Below, piece after piece: positions 1 through 7,273 of a stretch of 64,000 nucleotides of DNA. The notes beneath the pieces were generated by a model that was not told where the DNA came from, did not search any database, and saw nothing but the letters and a program-made list of their open reading frames with translations. The translations under genes were made by a program, and so were the position numbers. Source of the stretch: Dehalogenimonas etheniformans (GTDB lineage Bacteria; Chloroflexota; Dehalococcoidia; Dehalococcoidales; Dehalococcoidaceae); contig NZ_CP058566.2 in NCBI RefSeq assembly GCF_014672715.2, positions 372,001 to 436,000 on the forward strand. Reading direction: 5' to 3'. How positions within the stretch are numbered: position 1 is the first letter of the stretch; every line of letters starts with the position of its first letter.

Positions 1-815
1 GTCCGAAGATCGTCGAGCGTGAGACCTTCGACAACGTTCAAAAATTGCTGGGTGAACGGGCTCCAAAGAAGGTTCATCCGAGGGTGGTTTCCAGTAAGTT
101 CCTCTTAAGCGGACTAGCGCGCTGCGGATACTGTGGTCGCGCTCTCACCGGGGCGGACGCAAAGAGTGGTAAGTTCTCATATTACGTGTGCGGTAGTCTG
201 ACTAAGAAGGGGGCGGGTTCTTGCCATTCCAAATACCTGAACGCTTCCAAATTCGAAGACGCAGTGATTGCCGAAATCAAGAAAGCAATTCTTACAACGG
301 AGAATCTCACCGACCTTGCTAAGATTGCCAGCGAGGAATGGAACGAAACGCTATCCCAGCTCAGGCAGGAAATCGACACTGTCCAGGATAGTCTTAAAGA
401 TACTGGATACCGGCTCTCTAATATCTATGATGCCATCGAGACGGGAAAATTCGACTTACCGGATCTGTCGCTAAGGATCAAAGAACTGAAGATGCAACAG
501 GAGAAACTGCTGGAAAGGAAACATCAGATTGAACTCGAGTACGCTGAGCATAGATATGAATTACTTGACCCCAAACAAATGGAGGCTTACGTTGAGGATC
601 TGAAATCACTGCTTGATGAAGGCCAGGTCTTCGAGAGAAAGGCGTTCATCAAGGGATTTGTAAAAGAGATACGGGTCAAGGGTGATGAGGTGATTTTGGA
701 GTACACACCCCCGTTACCTGAAGGGGTAGGGGAAACGGTTCTATCTATTGGAGGTCATGGTGGGCAGCAGAGGATTCGAACCTCTGACTTCCTGCGTGTG
801 AAGCAGGCGTTCTAA
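1..815 (+). CDS. Large serine recombinase, C-terminal part (5' end outside window)
   Basis: The frame is open from base 3 with no start codon, so this is the C-terminal part of a longer gene. Its first residues (PKIVERETFDNVQ) match the end of the 'Recombinase' domain of large serine recombinases. A zinc beta-ribbon follows (CGYCGRALTG, then a C...C pair) and then a charged coiled-coil stretch, the usual order in phage and ICE serine integrases. The catalytic N-terminal domain lies before base 1. The last ~18 codons (QQRIRTSDFLRVKQAF) are the antisense of a tRNA gene, so the reading frame ends inside the attachment target. Inference: this is the integrase of an element lying to the left and integrated at tRNA-Val. 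Confidence 0.85.
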   Translation, partial: PKIVERETFDNVQKLLGERAPKKVHPRVVSSKFLLSGLARCGYCGRALTGADAKSGKFSYYVCGSLTKKGAGSCHSKYLNASKFEDAVIAEIKKAILTTENLTDLAKIASEEWNETLSQLRQEIDTVQDSLKDTGYRLSNIYDAIETGKFDLPDLSLRIKELKMQQEKLLERKHQIELEYAEHRYELLDPKQMEAYVEDLKSLLDEGQVFERKAFIKGFVKEIRVKGDEVILEYTPPLPEGVGETVLSIGGHGGQQRIRTSDFLRVKQAF

Positions 816-833
816 CCACTGAACTAGCCGCCC
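758..833 (-). tRNA. tRNA-Val (anticodon CAC), CCA encoded
   Basis: On the minus strand the sequence folds as a full cloverleaf. The acceptor stem is GGGCGGC/GCTGCCC, the D-arm is GTTC/GAAC, the anticodon stem CCTGC/GCAGG carries loop TTCACAC with anticodon CAC, and the T-arm is CAGAG/CTCTG with TTCGAAT. Discriminator A and an encoded CCA follow (758-760). The CAC anticodon reads GUG, valine. The 3' half overlaps the last codons of the serine recombinase on the other strand, so it is probably the integration target (att site). Confidence 0.95.
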
Positions 834-994
834 ACGGGGAGAATTATTCTAGCCCAAAAAGCGAACCCTTTACAAATACAATACTTGATTTTGCCAAGAC
901 ATTTCGGATGTAACTCGGGAGAAATCAGAGAGGAGTGTACTCTTTGATTCACTGCCCGGTCTTTCCATCGGTACCAAGGCTGGTTTAAAATATT

Positions 995-1963
995 GTGCCA
1001 TACCCGACGGGGAAAGATACGAGTAACATCAAATTACTGCCAAAATCGTATAAAATAAGGATAAATTTGTTGACGGATCCCTTAGAAACATACTCGCTTC
1101 TGTTCGATAATCTTAAAAATTGCGATAAACAGTCGCTTTTGAAGACTCGAGATCAAGTGGCTGATGTTGTCCGGAAGGCACTTACGTCTTCGTTACAAGA
1201 TGTTTCTCGGATGCCTGGTGTCAACGACCAAAAAAATGTACATCTCCCCATCCTACAATACGTAGCTCATCTGCTTGACTCGCGTTCTATCATTTTCATA
1301 GGCATTATCGGTTCTCCGGGTTCGGGGAAATCCACTATAGCTTCTTATTGGGCAATCGCATTAAAACTAGGTTTTGGCTTGGATGTTTTGATGCTTTCGT
1401 CTGACGATTTCTATTTACCGAAATCGGAACGAGTCAGTCGAGGGTATACTTGGCGAGGCAGCCCCGAGACACACGATATAAGTTTATTCCGCGATACAAT
1501 ACAAAATATTTATCAGGGAAAATTTCCTCTCGTGGTCCCAAGGTTTGATCCAAAGCTCGATGATCGCGGGGCACCGGATTTAATCGAAGTAAAGCCAAGA
1601 GTGTGTATCCTTGAAGGTTGGATGATCGGTAAGCTTGCGGAAATGGCTTGTGGTTCAATTCGACCGTTTTTCGATTTTCTGGCGTATTTGAATATGTCTG
1701 ACATCGGTGCCAAACACGCCCGCTTCAAGAGAGAATCAATGATTTATAAGGAAAGCCGCGGTGAAATGGGATTCAGTCCTGACGAGATGTCCTCATTTTG
1801 GTTGAACAGTCTCAAACCTAATATCGATAATTTTGTTAAGCCATACTTGAACCTTTCGGACCTGATTCTGGAGCTGGGCCCCGGGCATCGGATTTGTAGC
1901 ATTGCAAAACCAGTTTGCAGTGGCGCCATCACCAACATTACACGAACTTACCGAGAAAAATGA
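995..1963 (+). CDS. P-loop kinase resembling D-glycerate 3-kinase
   Basis: A 322-residue protein with a central P-loop (GSPGSGKST, about residue 109) and a later SSDDFYLP motif of the phosphoribulokinase/uridine-kinase superfamily. Downstream blocks (RGSPETHD, PRFDPKLDDRG, ILEGWMIG) match the D-glycerate 3-kinase (GLYK/Tda10-type) pattern, so the likely reaction is ATP-dependent phosphorylation of D-glycerate or a similar small hydroxyacid. The first ~95 residues have no recognised domain. The only early start in frame is GTG at 995, without a clear Shine-Dalgarno; a later start is possible. The gene appears AT-richer than gatCA or pilT, which suggests transfer. It stands alone and is followed by a strong terminator. 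Confidence 0.7.
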   Translation: MPYPTGKDTSNIKLLPKSYKIRINLLTDPLETYSLLFDNLKNCDKQSLLKTRDQVADVVRKALTSSLQDVSRMPGVNDQKNVHLPILQYVAHLLDSRSIIFIGIIGSPGSGKSTIASYWAIALKLGFGLDVLMLSSDDFYLPKSERVSRGYTWRGSPETHDISLFRDTIQNIYQGKFPLVVPRFDPKLDDRGAPDLIEVKPRVCILEGWMIGKLAEMACGSIRPFFDFLAYLNMSDIGAKHARFKRESMIYKESRGEMGFSPDEMSSFWLNSLKPNIDNFVKPYLNLSDLILELGPGHRICSIAKPVCSGAITNITRTYREK

Positions 1964-1970
1964 AAATCTA

Positions 1971-1998
1971 AGAAGCCCCTTTCCGGGGCTTCTTTTTT
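1971..1998 (+). terminator. Rho-independent terminator after the kinase gene
   Basis: A 9-bp stem AGAAGCCCC/GGGGCTTCT with a 5-nt loop is followed by a run of Ts. It sits 8 bases after the kinase stop codon and also lies beyond the end of the convergent pilT gene. Confidence 0.9.
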
Positions 1999-2026
1999 CT
2001 ACGAAATTTTCCCGATGAACTACGAA

Positions 2027-3106
2027 CTATTTCCCGGAGATTGTGCGAACATTAACACCGAGATATTTTTTAACCTCGGTTGGGTCATTGCAATAAGCGA
2101 ATACAGTTTTCAAGGTGATTGTTCCGGCTTTATATAATTCAGCCAGACTCTCATCCATGGTTATCATACCGCTTTCGCGGTTGGTCGTTATCACATTGTG
2201 GAGGTTGTGGACTTTGCTTTCCCGGATCATACTCTTGGCTGCCGGGTTAGCGATGAGTACCTCCATGGCTGCGATTCTGCCTTTTCCACTAGCTCTTGGA
2301 ACCAGGGTCTGGCATAGCACCGCAACCAGAAGAGACGCTAACCTGGCTTCGGCCAGGTGCCTCTCCTGGGGCGCAAACAGGTCGATGACGCGCTCAACAG
2401 CTTGGGGTGCTGATGGAGCGTGGCTGGTTGACAGCACTAGATGACCTGTTTCAGCCACAGAAAGTGCTGCCGCAGCTGTATCGGGATCCCGAATCTCGCC
2501 AAGCATGATGACGTCGGGATTTTGTCTCAGGATATGCTTCAGTGCCGAGGGGTATGAATTGGTGTCTTCTCCGAGTTGGCGCTGGGTTATGGCGCATTTC
2601 ACCCGCTGGTGAACATACTCGATTGGGTCCTCGATTGTGATTATATGATGCCCGCCGGTCTGATTGAGGTGTTGGAGCATCGCTGCCAGAGTCGTGCTTT
2701 TCCCGCTTCCCGTAGGACCGGTCACCAATAGCAGTCCGCGCGGTTGAACCGCCAAGTCTTTAAGGATCTGGGGTAATTCGAGTTCATCAATGGTCGGCAC
2801 CGCCGGTGGCAGAAGCCGGATGGCCAGGCTGATGCCGTGCATCTGTCTCGCTACGTTGCAACGCAGGCGGCCGTAGTCATCCATGGTGCAGGCGAAATCG
2901 AGTTCTTTGGTCTGCAGAAACTTCTGCCTTTGTTCTTCATCGGTAAGCTGGGTCAGCGCCACATCTATATCGTGGGGGGTGAGGAAAACATTACCCAACT
3001 CCTGAAGTTCGCCATTTACCCTAACAAGAGGCGGGCTGTCGATGACCAGATGGAGATCGGAGGCTTTCAGGTCGCTGGCAGTTCGCAATAACTCCAAAAC
3101 GTCCAT
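2027..3106 (-). CDS. pilT: PilT-type twitching/retraction ATPase
   Basis: This 359-residue protein has the full PilT layout. The N-terminal PAS-like part carries the signature SDLHLVIDSPPLVRVNGEL. The RecA-like ATPase core has Walker A GPTGSGKSTT, an Asp box around IITIEDPIEYVH, Walker B (DVIMLGEIRD) and the His-box region (TGHLVLSTSHAPSA). PilT hexamers at the inner face of the membrane depolymerise type IV pili. Length is usual for the family. No other pilus genes are in the window, so it is an orphan locus. The transposase-bearing element is inserted about 120 bp upstream of its start, so promoter effects are possible. Confidence 0.92.
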   Translation of the reverse strand: MDVLELLRTASDLKASDLHLVIDSPPLVRVNGELQELGNVFLTPHDIDVALTQLTDEEQRQKFLQTKELDFACTMDDYGRLRCNVARQMHGISLAIRLLPPAVPTIDELELPQILKDLAVQPRGLLLVTGPTGSGKSTTLAAMLQHLNQTGGHHIITIEDPIEYVHQRVKCAITQRQLGEDTNSYPSALKHILRQNPDVIMLGEIRDPDTAAAALSVAETGHLVLSTSHAPSAPQAVERVIDLFAPQERHLAEARLASLLVAVLCQTLVPRASGKGRIAAMEVLIANPAAKSMIRESKVHNLHNVITTNRESGMITMDESLAELYKAGTITLKTVFAYCNDPTEVKKYLGVNVRTISGK

Positions 3107-3234
3107 GTTTCCAGTTTAGTCACTCAAACAGAGGATTTCAAGGGTTTTTTAAAAATTATTTTAGAATATATGTCGTTTTTAACGATTTTAACAACAAAAG
3201 GCGACGTGGGGTCGCCCCGTGTTGGTAATCAAAT

Positions 3235-3255
3235 GGTTCTCCTAATACTGTCTTG
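3235..3255 (+). repeat. Left terminal inverted repeat of the IS
   Basis: It begins GGTTCTCCTAA and ends GTCTTG, matching the reverse complement of 4677-4697 at 18 of 21 positions. The 8-bp target duplication lies immediately outside it. Confidence 0.93.
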
Positions 3256-3288
3256 CCCCTAAGAAATTTGGGGGAGTAAGATGTGGGT

Positions 3289-3462
3289 ATGAAAAAAATC
3301 ATTCCCGCCGTCGTTGCGTTCCTCGTAACATATCTCGTTTCCGATGCCATAATTGGCTCGTTCATTATCGGCAACTCCACAGGCGATGAATTGATAAAAA
3401 CCCTTTCACCGCTAGGCTTAGGTTTCCTCGCTTCTTTTATCACTCTCGCAATTGGCAAGTAA
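3289..3462 (+). CDS. Small two-helix membrane protein, IS passenger (plus strand)
   Basis: This 57-residue open frame starts MKKIIPAVVAFLVTYLV and contains two hydrophobic segments (about residues 4-22 and 38-54) separated by a short polar loop. A purine-rich Shine-Dalgarno-like stretch (GGGGGAG) lies about 12 bases before the ATG. It points opposite to the transposase, and its last 45 bases overlap the minus-strand frame at 3418-3597. I do not recognise a family. Being inside an intact insertion sequence, it could be a passenger gene. Hydrophobicity on one strand can also mirror a hydrophobic frame on the other, so it may be a chance ORF. Confidence 0.45.
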   Translation: MKKIIPAVVAFLVTYLVSDAIIGSFIIGNSTGDELIKTLSPLGLGFLASFITLAIGK

Positions 3463-3597
3463 ATCGTTCGTTTTGTCACGCTCTTTTCTCCATTGATAAG
3501 TCACTATAACCATTACTACCCCTTGTATAATAAACATCGCAATTAACCATTTCTCGGCGGTATCAAATGTTCCCCATGACTCTAATACGCTGAACAT
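3418..3597 (-). CDS. Small single-helix membrane protein coupled to the transposase
   Basis: This 59-residue frame starts MFSVLESWGTFDTAEK, has one hydrophobic span (about residues 18-34) and ends in a highly charged tail (WRKERDKTNDLL...). Its ATG shares one base with the transposase stop codon (TAATG), the usual arrangement for translational coupling, and a GGGGGCGGAG stretch lies just upstream. It therefore looks like a true second gene of the insertion sequence. No family is recognised. Possible roles are transposition control or membrane tethering; neither is shown by the sequence. Confidence 0.55.
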   Translation of the reverse strand: MFSVLESWGTFDTAEKWLIAMFIIQGVVMVIVTYQWRKERDKTNDLLANCESDKRSEET

Positions 3598-4625
3598 TAT
3601 CTCCGCCCCCTAATCGTCATTGCCCCTGTTGCGATTGGTTTTCTAGCCCTAACTTTTGCCGATTGCCTTTTACGATAGCCCATATTAACCGGCTGAATTG
3701 TGGACTGTATTAATGGCTTTCGAGAGTAAATAACCTCTTTCCAGTTTTCGTTAGGTGTCTTTAGCCCACATATAGCAGCAGGAGTTTGCCCGTCTAGGCT
3801 TTCGTGTCCTCTTAGGTAGTTATAGAAATAGACATACCCTAAGAGGTTCATTTTGGCTGTCGCTAGGCTTTTGAAGTTACGGCTTACTTTGTGCTTCTCT
3901 TTTAGCGTTGAATTAAACCTCTCGATTACGTTGTTGGATTGCCCGTTTTTACCCTCAAACGGCTTGGTAACGATGTGATGTGTCGTATCACCGAAAACCA
4001 TTTTGACCATTTCAGGATAGGCGGTATACCCATCTGAAATGACCACTTTAGGCGGCTTGGTCATTTTTAACTTGGCTTGCTCGAAAGCTAACTGTATCGC
4101 CCTTGCCGTTCTTGCCCGTGATAGATAGGCAGATAAGACATATTTGGAAATTGGGTCTACAACAACAACACACCAATATTTCTTGCCAGAAACTTTAATT
4201 ACAGTCTCATCGGCAGCAACAGTATCACCAATATTAGGCTTGTCATTTCGTGTACTGTCTAGCGCTGCTTCTGTGGCTTTTTTAATCCATTGGAGTATCG
4301 CAGGATCGCTAGGTTCTCGGCCTGTTTTTTGTTTTATTTCGCCTCGAATATCGGCAAGCGATGATCCTGTGTAGTACTGATAAACCGCCGATGCTATGTC
4401 CTCTGGAGTGTACTTATCGTGTGGCAGACAGGCATTATTTTGGAATGTTCGGCCACACTTGGCGCATAGCCATTGTTGTATTTCTCTCTTATGCCCATTC
4501 TTTTTAACATCTTGGCTACCACACCACTTACAGGCCACATATTCTATTTTGCTTATTCTCGCCTCATTCACTATCTCCATAACTCTAACACTCGCTTTCG
4601 CTATATTTACTATTACTGTTTTCAT
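3597..4625 (-). CDS. IS6/IS240-like DDE transposase with N-terminal zinc ribbon
   Basis: A 342-residue transposase. The N-terminal zinc ribbon has Cys32-x2-Cys35 and Cys54-x2-Cys57, followed by a helix-turn-helix-like region (about 70-120). The RNase-H-fold catalytic core has Asp139 (AADET), Asp198 (ISDGYTAY) and Glu235 (NVIERFNSTLK), giving a complete DDE triad. The spacing and the motif around the Glu are typical of the IS240/IS6 DDE domain. The C-terminal ~50 residues are basic (KRQSAKVRARK) and may bind DNA. The frame has no interruption, so the enzyme could be active. It cuts and joins the 21-bp inverted repeats at the element ends. Confidence 0.9.
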   Translation of the reverse strand: MKTVIVNIAKASVRVMEIVNEARISKIEYVACKWCGSQDVKKNGHKREIQQWLCAKCGRTFQNNACLPHDKYTPEDIASAVYQYYTGSSLADIRGEIKQKTGREPSDPAILQWIKKATEAALDSTRNDKPNIGDTVAADETVIKVSGKKYWCVVVVDPISKYVLSAYLSRARTARAIQLAFEQAKLKMTKPPKVVISDGYTAYPEMVKMVFGDTTHHIVTKPFEGKNGQSNNVIERFNSTLKEKHKVSRNFKSLATAKMNLLGYVYFYNYLRGHESLDGQTPAAICGLKTPNENWKEVIYSRKPLIQSTIQPVNMGYRKRQSAKVRARKPIATGAMTIRGRR

Positions 4626-4676
4626 TGCCGCCTCCGTTTAGGTTTACCCAAACGTAAAACGGCAAAGTACCTATGT

Positions 4677-4697
4677 CAAGACTATTTTAGGAGAACC
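4677..4697 (-). repeat. Right terminal inverted repeat of the IS
   Basis: It ends TTTTAGGAGAACC and is the inverted counterpart of 3235-3255. The AATCAAAT target duplication follows directly at 4698-4705. Confidence 0.93.
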
Positions 4698-4711
4698 AAT
4701 CAAATCGTTGA

Positions 4712-4740
4712 TTGCTCGTGCTGGTATGTGATGCTATAAT
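4712..4740 (+). promoter_or_regulatory. gatCA promoter, extended -10
   Basis: A -35 TTGCTC (4712-4717), a 17-bp spacer and a consensus TATAAT (4735-4740) preceded by TGC (extended -10). The expected start of transcription is near 4747, only about 3 bases before the gatC ATG at 4750, so the mRNA should be leaderless or nearly so. The IS target duplication ends 7 bases upstream of the -35. Confidence 0.7.
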
Positions 4741-4749
4741 CCCGTGAAT

Positions 4750-5037
4750 ATGGAACTTTCCAAACAAGAAGTCCTGCATATCGCCCGGCTAGCGCGCCTC
4801 GGCATCGAAGACGCCGAAATAGATCGCCTTCAGGGGCAGCTTTCTGATATTCTTGGCCACTTCTCGGTGCTTGCTCAGGTAAAGACGGATGGCGTGCCGC
4901 CCACGGCGCATACATTTGCTCAATGCAATGTCCTTGGATATGATGAACCCGCGTTGTCTCTCTCGACGGAGCAGGTCCTTGCGAACGCGCCTGAACGCGA
5001 AGGAGATCTTTTCCGCATCCGGGCTGTCCTCGAATAG
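4750..5037 (+). CDS. gatC: Aspartyl/glutamyl-tRNA amidotransferase subunit C
   Basis: A 95-residue GatC with the family pattern LSKQEVLHIARLARLGIEDAEI near the start and a conserved C-terminal block ending FRIRAVLE. GatC stabilises GatA-GatB in the amidotransferase that converts misacylated Glu-tRNAGln or Asp-tRNAAsn to the amide form. The ATG at 4750 is chosen over the in-frame GTG at 4744 because the consensus -10 ends at 4740, which puts the expected transcript start at about 4747. gatA follows after 6 bases; gatB is not in the window. Translation probably begins from a leaderless message. Confidence 0.93.
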   Translation: MELSKQEVLHIARLARLGIEDAEIDRLQGQLSDILGHFSVLAQVKTDGVPPTAHTFAQCNVLGYDEPALSLSTEQVLANAPEREGDLFRIRAVLE

Positions 5038-5043
5038 TACGCC

Positions 5044-6501
5044 ATGATCGACGTCAAATCGCTGACCATTGTTGAATCCGGCAAGCTCCTGAAGGACAAG
5101 GAAGTATCTTCGGTCGAACTTACACGCGCTTATCTCGACCGTATCGATACCGTGGACCCGAAGATTCAGGCGCTTATGACCCTGACCGACGAATTGGCTC
5201 TGGCACAGGCCGGGGAAGCCGATTCGATGATCGCTAGGGGTGATGGTGAGGCGCTCACCGGCATCCCGATAGTTTTCAAAGATGTTCTCTGTACCAAGGG
5301 CATCCGCACCACCTGTTCATCCAAAATGCTGGAGAATTTTATTCCTCCCTACGATGCGGCGGTCGTAGAGCGTCTTCGCGGCCGCTGGGCTGTTATAATT
5401 GGCAAAGCTAATATGGACGAGTTTGCCATGGGTTCTTCTACGGAGAACTCGGCCTATTTCACCACCCGCAATCCATGGGACACGTCACGAGTGCCGGGTG
5501 GCTCTTCGGGCGGATCGGCAGCCGCCGTAGCCGCTGGTCTCGCTCCGGCAGCCCTCGGTTCGGATACCGGAGGTAGCATCCGCCAACCGGCGGCATTCTG
5601 CTCGGTAGTTGGTTTGAAACCTACATACGGACTTGTATCCAGGTACGGTCTGATCGCATTTGCTTCGTCCCTCGACCAGATCGGACCATTTACCAGGGAT
5701 GTCGCCGATACGGCTCTAATGTTGAATGCCATTGCCGGCTATGACCCGCGCGATTCCACCTCAGTCCCCCAACCCGAAACCGATTATTACGGTTGCCTTG
5801 GCGACAGCGTCAAAGGCATGAGGATCGGTGTACCCAGAGAGTATCTTGCCCAGGGCGTCACCCCGCAGGTTAAAGCAGTGGTTGATGCTGCTCTTAAGGT
5901 CTACGAAGACCTGGGCTGTAAAATCGAAGAATGCTCGCTGCCGACCACAGATGCAGCACTGGCGGTCTATTACATCATCGCCCCTTCGGAAGCCTCGGCC
6001 AACCTCGCCCGGTATGACGGTGTCAAATACGGCTACTCCTTTAAGGATACCGATAGTATGTGGCAGGCGATGGAAAAGACGCGCGCTATCGGTTTCGGGC
6101 CGGAAGTCAAACGACGTATCATGCTGGGCACCTATGCCCTGTCTGCCGGATATTACGACGCCTGGTATGTCAAGGCTCAAAAGGTCCGTACCGTCATACG
6201 CCGCGAGTTCGATGCCGCCTTCGAAAGATACGACGCTCTGGTCACCCCGACAGCGCCGACGATGCCGTTCAAAATCGGCGAAAAAGCGGCCGATCCCTTC
6301 TCGATGTATCTTTCGGATATCTGCACCATACCGGTTAACATCGCCGGTCTTCCCGGAATCTCAATCCAGGGCGGATTTGCCGAAGGCCTTCCAGTCGGCC
6401 TCCAAATCATCGCTAAACCCTTCGCCGAAAAGACGATATTGAAGCTCGGCCACGCATTCCAGCAAGTAACTGAGTGGCATAAACGCCTGCCGAACATCTA
6501 A
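5044..6501 (+). CDS. gatA: Aspartyl/glutamyl-tRNA amidotransferase subunit A
   Basis: A 485-residue amidase-signature enzyme of the usual GatA length. It releases ammonia from glutamine and passes it to GatB for amidation of Glu-tRNAGln/Asp-tRNAAsn. The catalytic Ser-cisSer-Lys triad is visible: Lys in [11 protein letters not shown], the glycine/serine-rich block [14 protein letters not shown], and the nucleophile region [15 protein letters not shown]. The C-terminal motif [18 protein letters not shown] is also typical. It starts 6 bases after gatC and forms one operon with it. Confidence 0.97.
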   Translation: MIDVKSLTIVESGKLLKDKEVSSVELTRAYLDRIDTVDPKIQALMTLTDELALAQAGEADSMIARGDGEALTGIPIVFKDVLCTKGIRTTCSSKMLENFIPPYDAAVVERLRGRWAVIIGKANMDEFAMGSSTENSAYFTTRNPWDTSRVPGGSSGGSAAAVAAGLAPAALGSDTGGSIRQPAAFCSVVGLKPTYGLVSRYGLIAFASSLDQIGPFTRDVADTALMLNAIAGYDPRDSTSVPQPETDYYGCLGDSVKGMRIGVPREYLAQGVTPQVKAVVDAALKVYEDLGCKIEECSLPTTDAALAVYYIIAPSEASANLARYDGVKYGYSFKDTDSMWQAMEKTRAIGFGPEVKRRIMLGTYALSAGYYDAWYVKAQKVRTVIRREFDAAFERYDALVTPTAPTMPFKIGEKAADPFSMYLSDICTIPVNIAGLPGISIQGGFAEGLPVGLQIIAKPFAEKTILKLGHAFQQVTEWHKRLPNI

Positions 6502-6587
6502 TCCAGCTTCGATAATCGGTGATGGCATGAGGCTGCGAGCCATGACGACTAATCATACGATCGATCCCGTCAAAAGACGCTGCCTCA

Positions 6588-7055
6588 TTAGCTCCCGTCA
6601 TATAAGCCTTTTGTTTTATTTTGCTGGACGATCCGATAGAATTCGGCGCTAACATCGACGCCCTTTTCACGCAAAACACGTTCCGTCATTTCTACGGCAT
6701 GCGACAGGTCCAGGAACTCATGGAGCCATTTATTGTAGTCATCCGGTGATTTTTTATATGCGGCTGAAAATTCGTTGTATTCCTCGGTGATCTTGTTGAA
6801 CTGGTGCGCCGGGGTAAATTCGCCCCGAACTCGCGGGAATTTGAAGATAGCCTTTACCGCGCCGAAATGCCTCTGGAAAATATACTTGTCGACATACCAG
6901 AACACTGAAGCCAGAAGAAGCTGGTTTAGCAGGAAAGCGGGGAAAGTTGGGATGGAGAATTGATCGACCAGGATTACCTGCAGGATAGCTCCGGCAATTC
7001 CCGACAGCAGAATCCATCTTCCGAAGACGTACACGAACCATTCTTTGGAAAACAT
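6588..7055 (-). CDS. Membrane-anchored MazG-like pyrophosphohydrolase under a ZTP riboswitch
   Basis: A 155-residue protein. Residues ~10-60 contain two hydrophobic helices. The C-terminal half (about 80-150) reads like an all-alpha NTP pyrophosphatase: an ExxE-type helix (KITEEYNEF), a second acidic helix with the E-x2-D pattern (HEFLDLSHAVEM), then GVDVSAEFYRIVQQNKTKG, similar to the end of MazG-like domains. MazG enzymes hydrolyse NTPs to NMP and pyrophosphate using magnesium held by these acidic residues. The gene is preceded by GGAAG and by a complete ZTP riboswitch with terminator, so expression should rise when ZTP/ZMP accumulates. Inference: it may hydrolyse ZTP or another folate-stress nucleotide. 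The fold call is from motif reading only. Confidence 0.65.
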   Translation of the reverse strand: MFSKEWFVYVFGRWILLSGIAGAILQVILVDQFSIPTFPAFLLNQLLLASVFWYVDKYIFQRHFGAVKAIFKFPRVRGEFTPAHQFNKITEEYNEFSAAYKKSPDDYNKWLHEFLDLSHAVEMTERVLREKGVDVSAEFYRIVQQNKTKGLYDGS

Positions 7056-7077
7056 CGTTGCTTCCTTTCTCCGTCAG

Positions 7078-7111
7078 AACAAAAACCGCCTGAGCATTTA
7101 GCCCAGGCGGT
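7078..7111 (-). terminator. Riboswitch-controlled terminator
   Basis: On the minus strand, ACCGCCTG pairs with CAGGCGGT around a ~10-nt loop, followed by TTTTTGTT. The 5' arm of the hairpin is the conserved CCGCCTGGGC of the ZTP aptamer, so ligand binding would sequester it and prevent termination. It lies 23 bases before the MazG-like start codon. Confidence 0.88.
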
Positions 7112-7169
7112 CGGCAAATCCGTCGCTCGCGCTCCGTGTGGTGAACTCCACTTCCGCCAGTCGCGCGAA
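7101..7169 (-). promoter_or_regulatory. ZTP (pfl) riboswitch aptamer
   Basis: The minus-strand RNA shows all parts of the ZTP/pfl class. P1 is UUCGCGC/GCGCGAG. The conserved GACUGGCGG follows, then P2 GUGG/CCAC, the ACGGAGC linker, the CGG/CCG hairpin (P3) and the terminal CCGCCUGGGC. The GGCGG of the first domain can pair with CCGCC as the class pseudoknot. This class senses ZTP/ZMP, which build up when 10-formyl-tetrahydrofolate is short. It normally controls folate or purine genes; here the only downstream gene on the strand is the membrane MazG-like protein. Confidence 0.9.
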
Positions 7170-7186
7170 CACTCAAATTTAATTTA

Positions 7187-7216
7187 ACAATATCGTGCCG
7201 AGCGGGTTCCTGTCAA
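7187..7216 (-). promoter_or_regulatory. Promoter of the ZTP riboswitch transcript
   Basis: A consensus -35 TTGACA (7216-7211), an 18-bp spacer and TATTGT (7192-7187) on the minus strand. Transcription would start near 7180, about 10 bases before the aptamer P1 stem. Confidence 0.75.
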
Positions 7217-7273
7217 CGTTTTGCACTCCATTTTGACACAACTATTTTCATAAGCCACAATGGAAATGTGACA

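Larger units (their letters stand above)
3235..4697 (-). mobile_element. Intact IS6/IS240-like insertion sequence
   Basis: The element is 1463 bp. Its ends are 21-bp imperfect inverted repeats (3235-3255 and 4677-4697, three mismatches). They are flanked by an identical 8-bp duplication AATCAAAT (3227-3234 and 4698-4705). The 8-bp duplication and the DDE transposase fit the IS6-like group. Intact ends, perfect duplications and an open transposase frame suggest a recent insertion. Besides the transposase it carries two very small membrane-protein reading frames at the 3' end of the transposase gene. It lies between pilT and gatC, just upstream of the gatC promoter. Confidence 0.93.

Noticed and set aside
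3156-3479. A 107-residue minus-strand ORF across the IS left end
   Set aside because: It spans the IS boundary and target duplication, so it is a chance fusion of element and flank.
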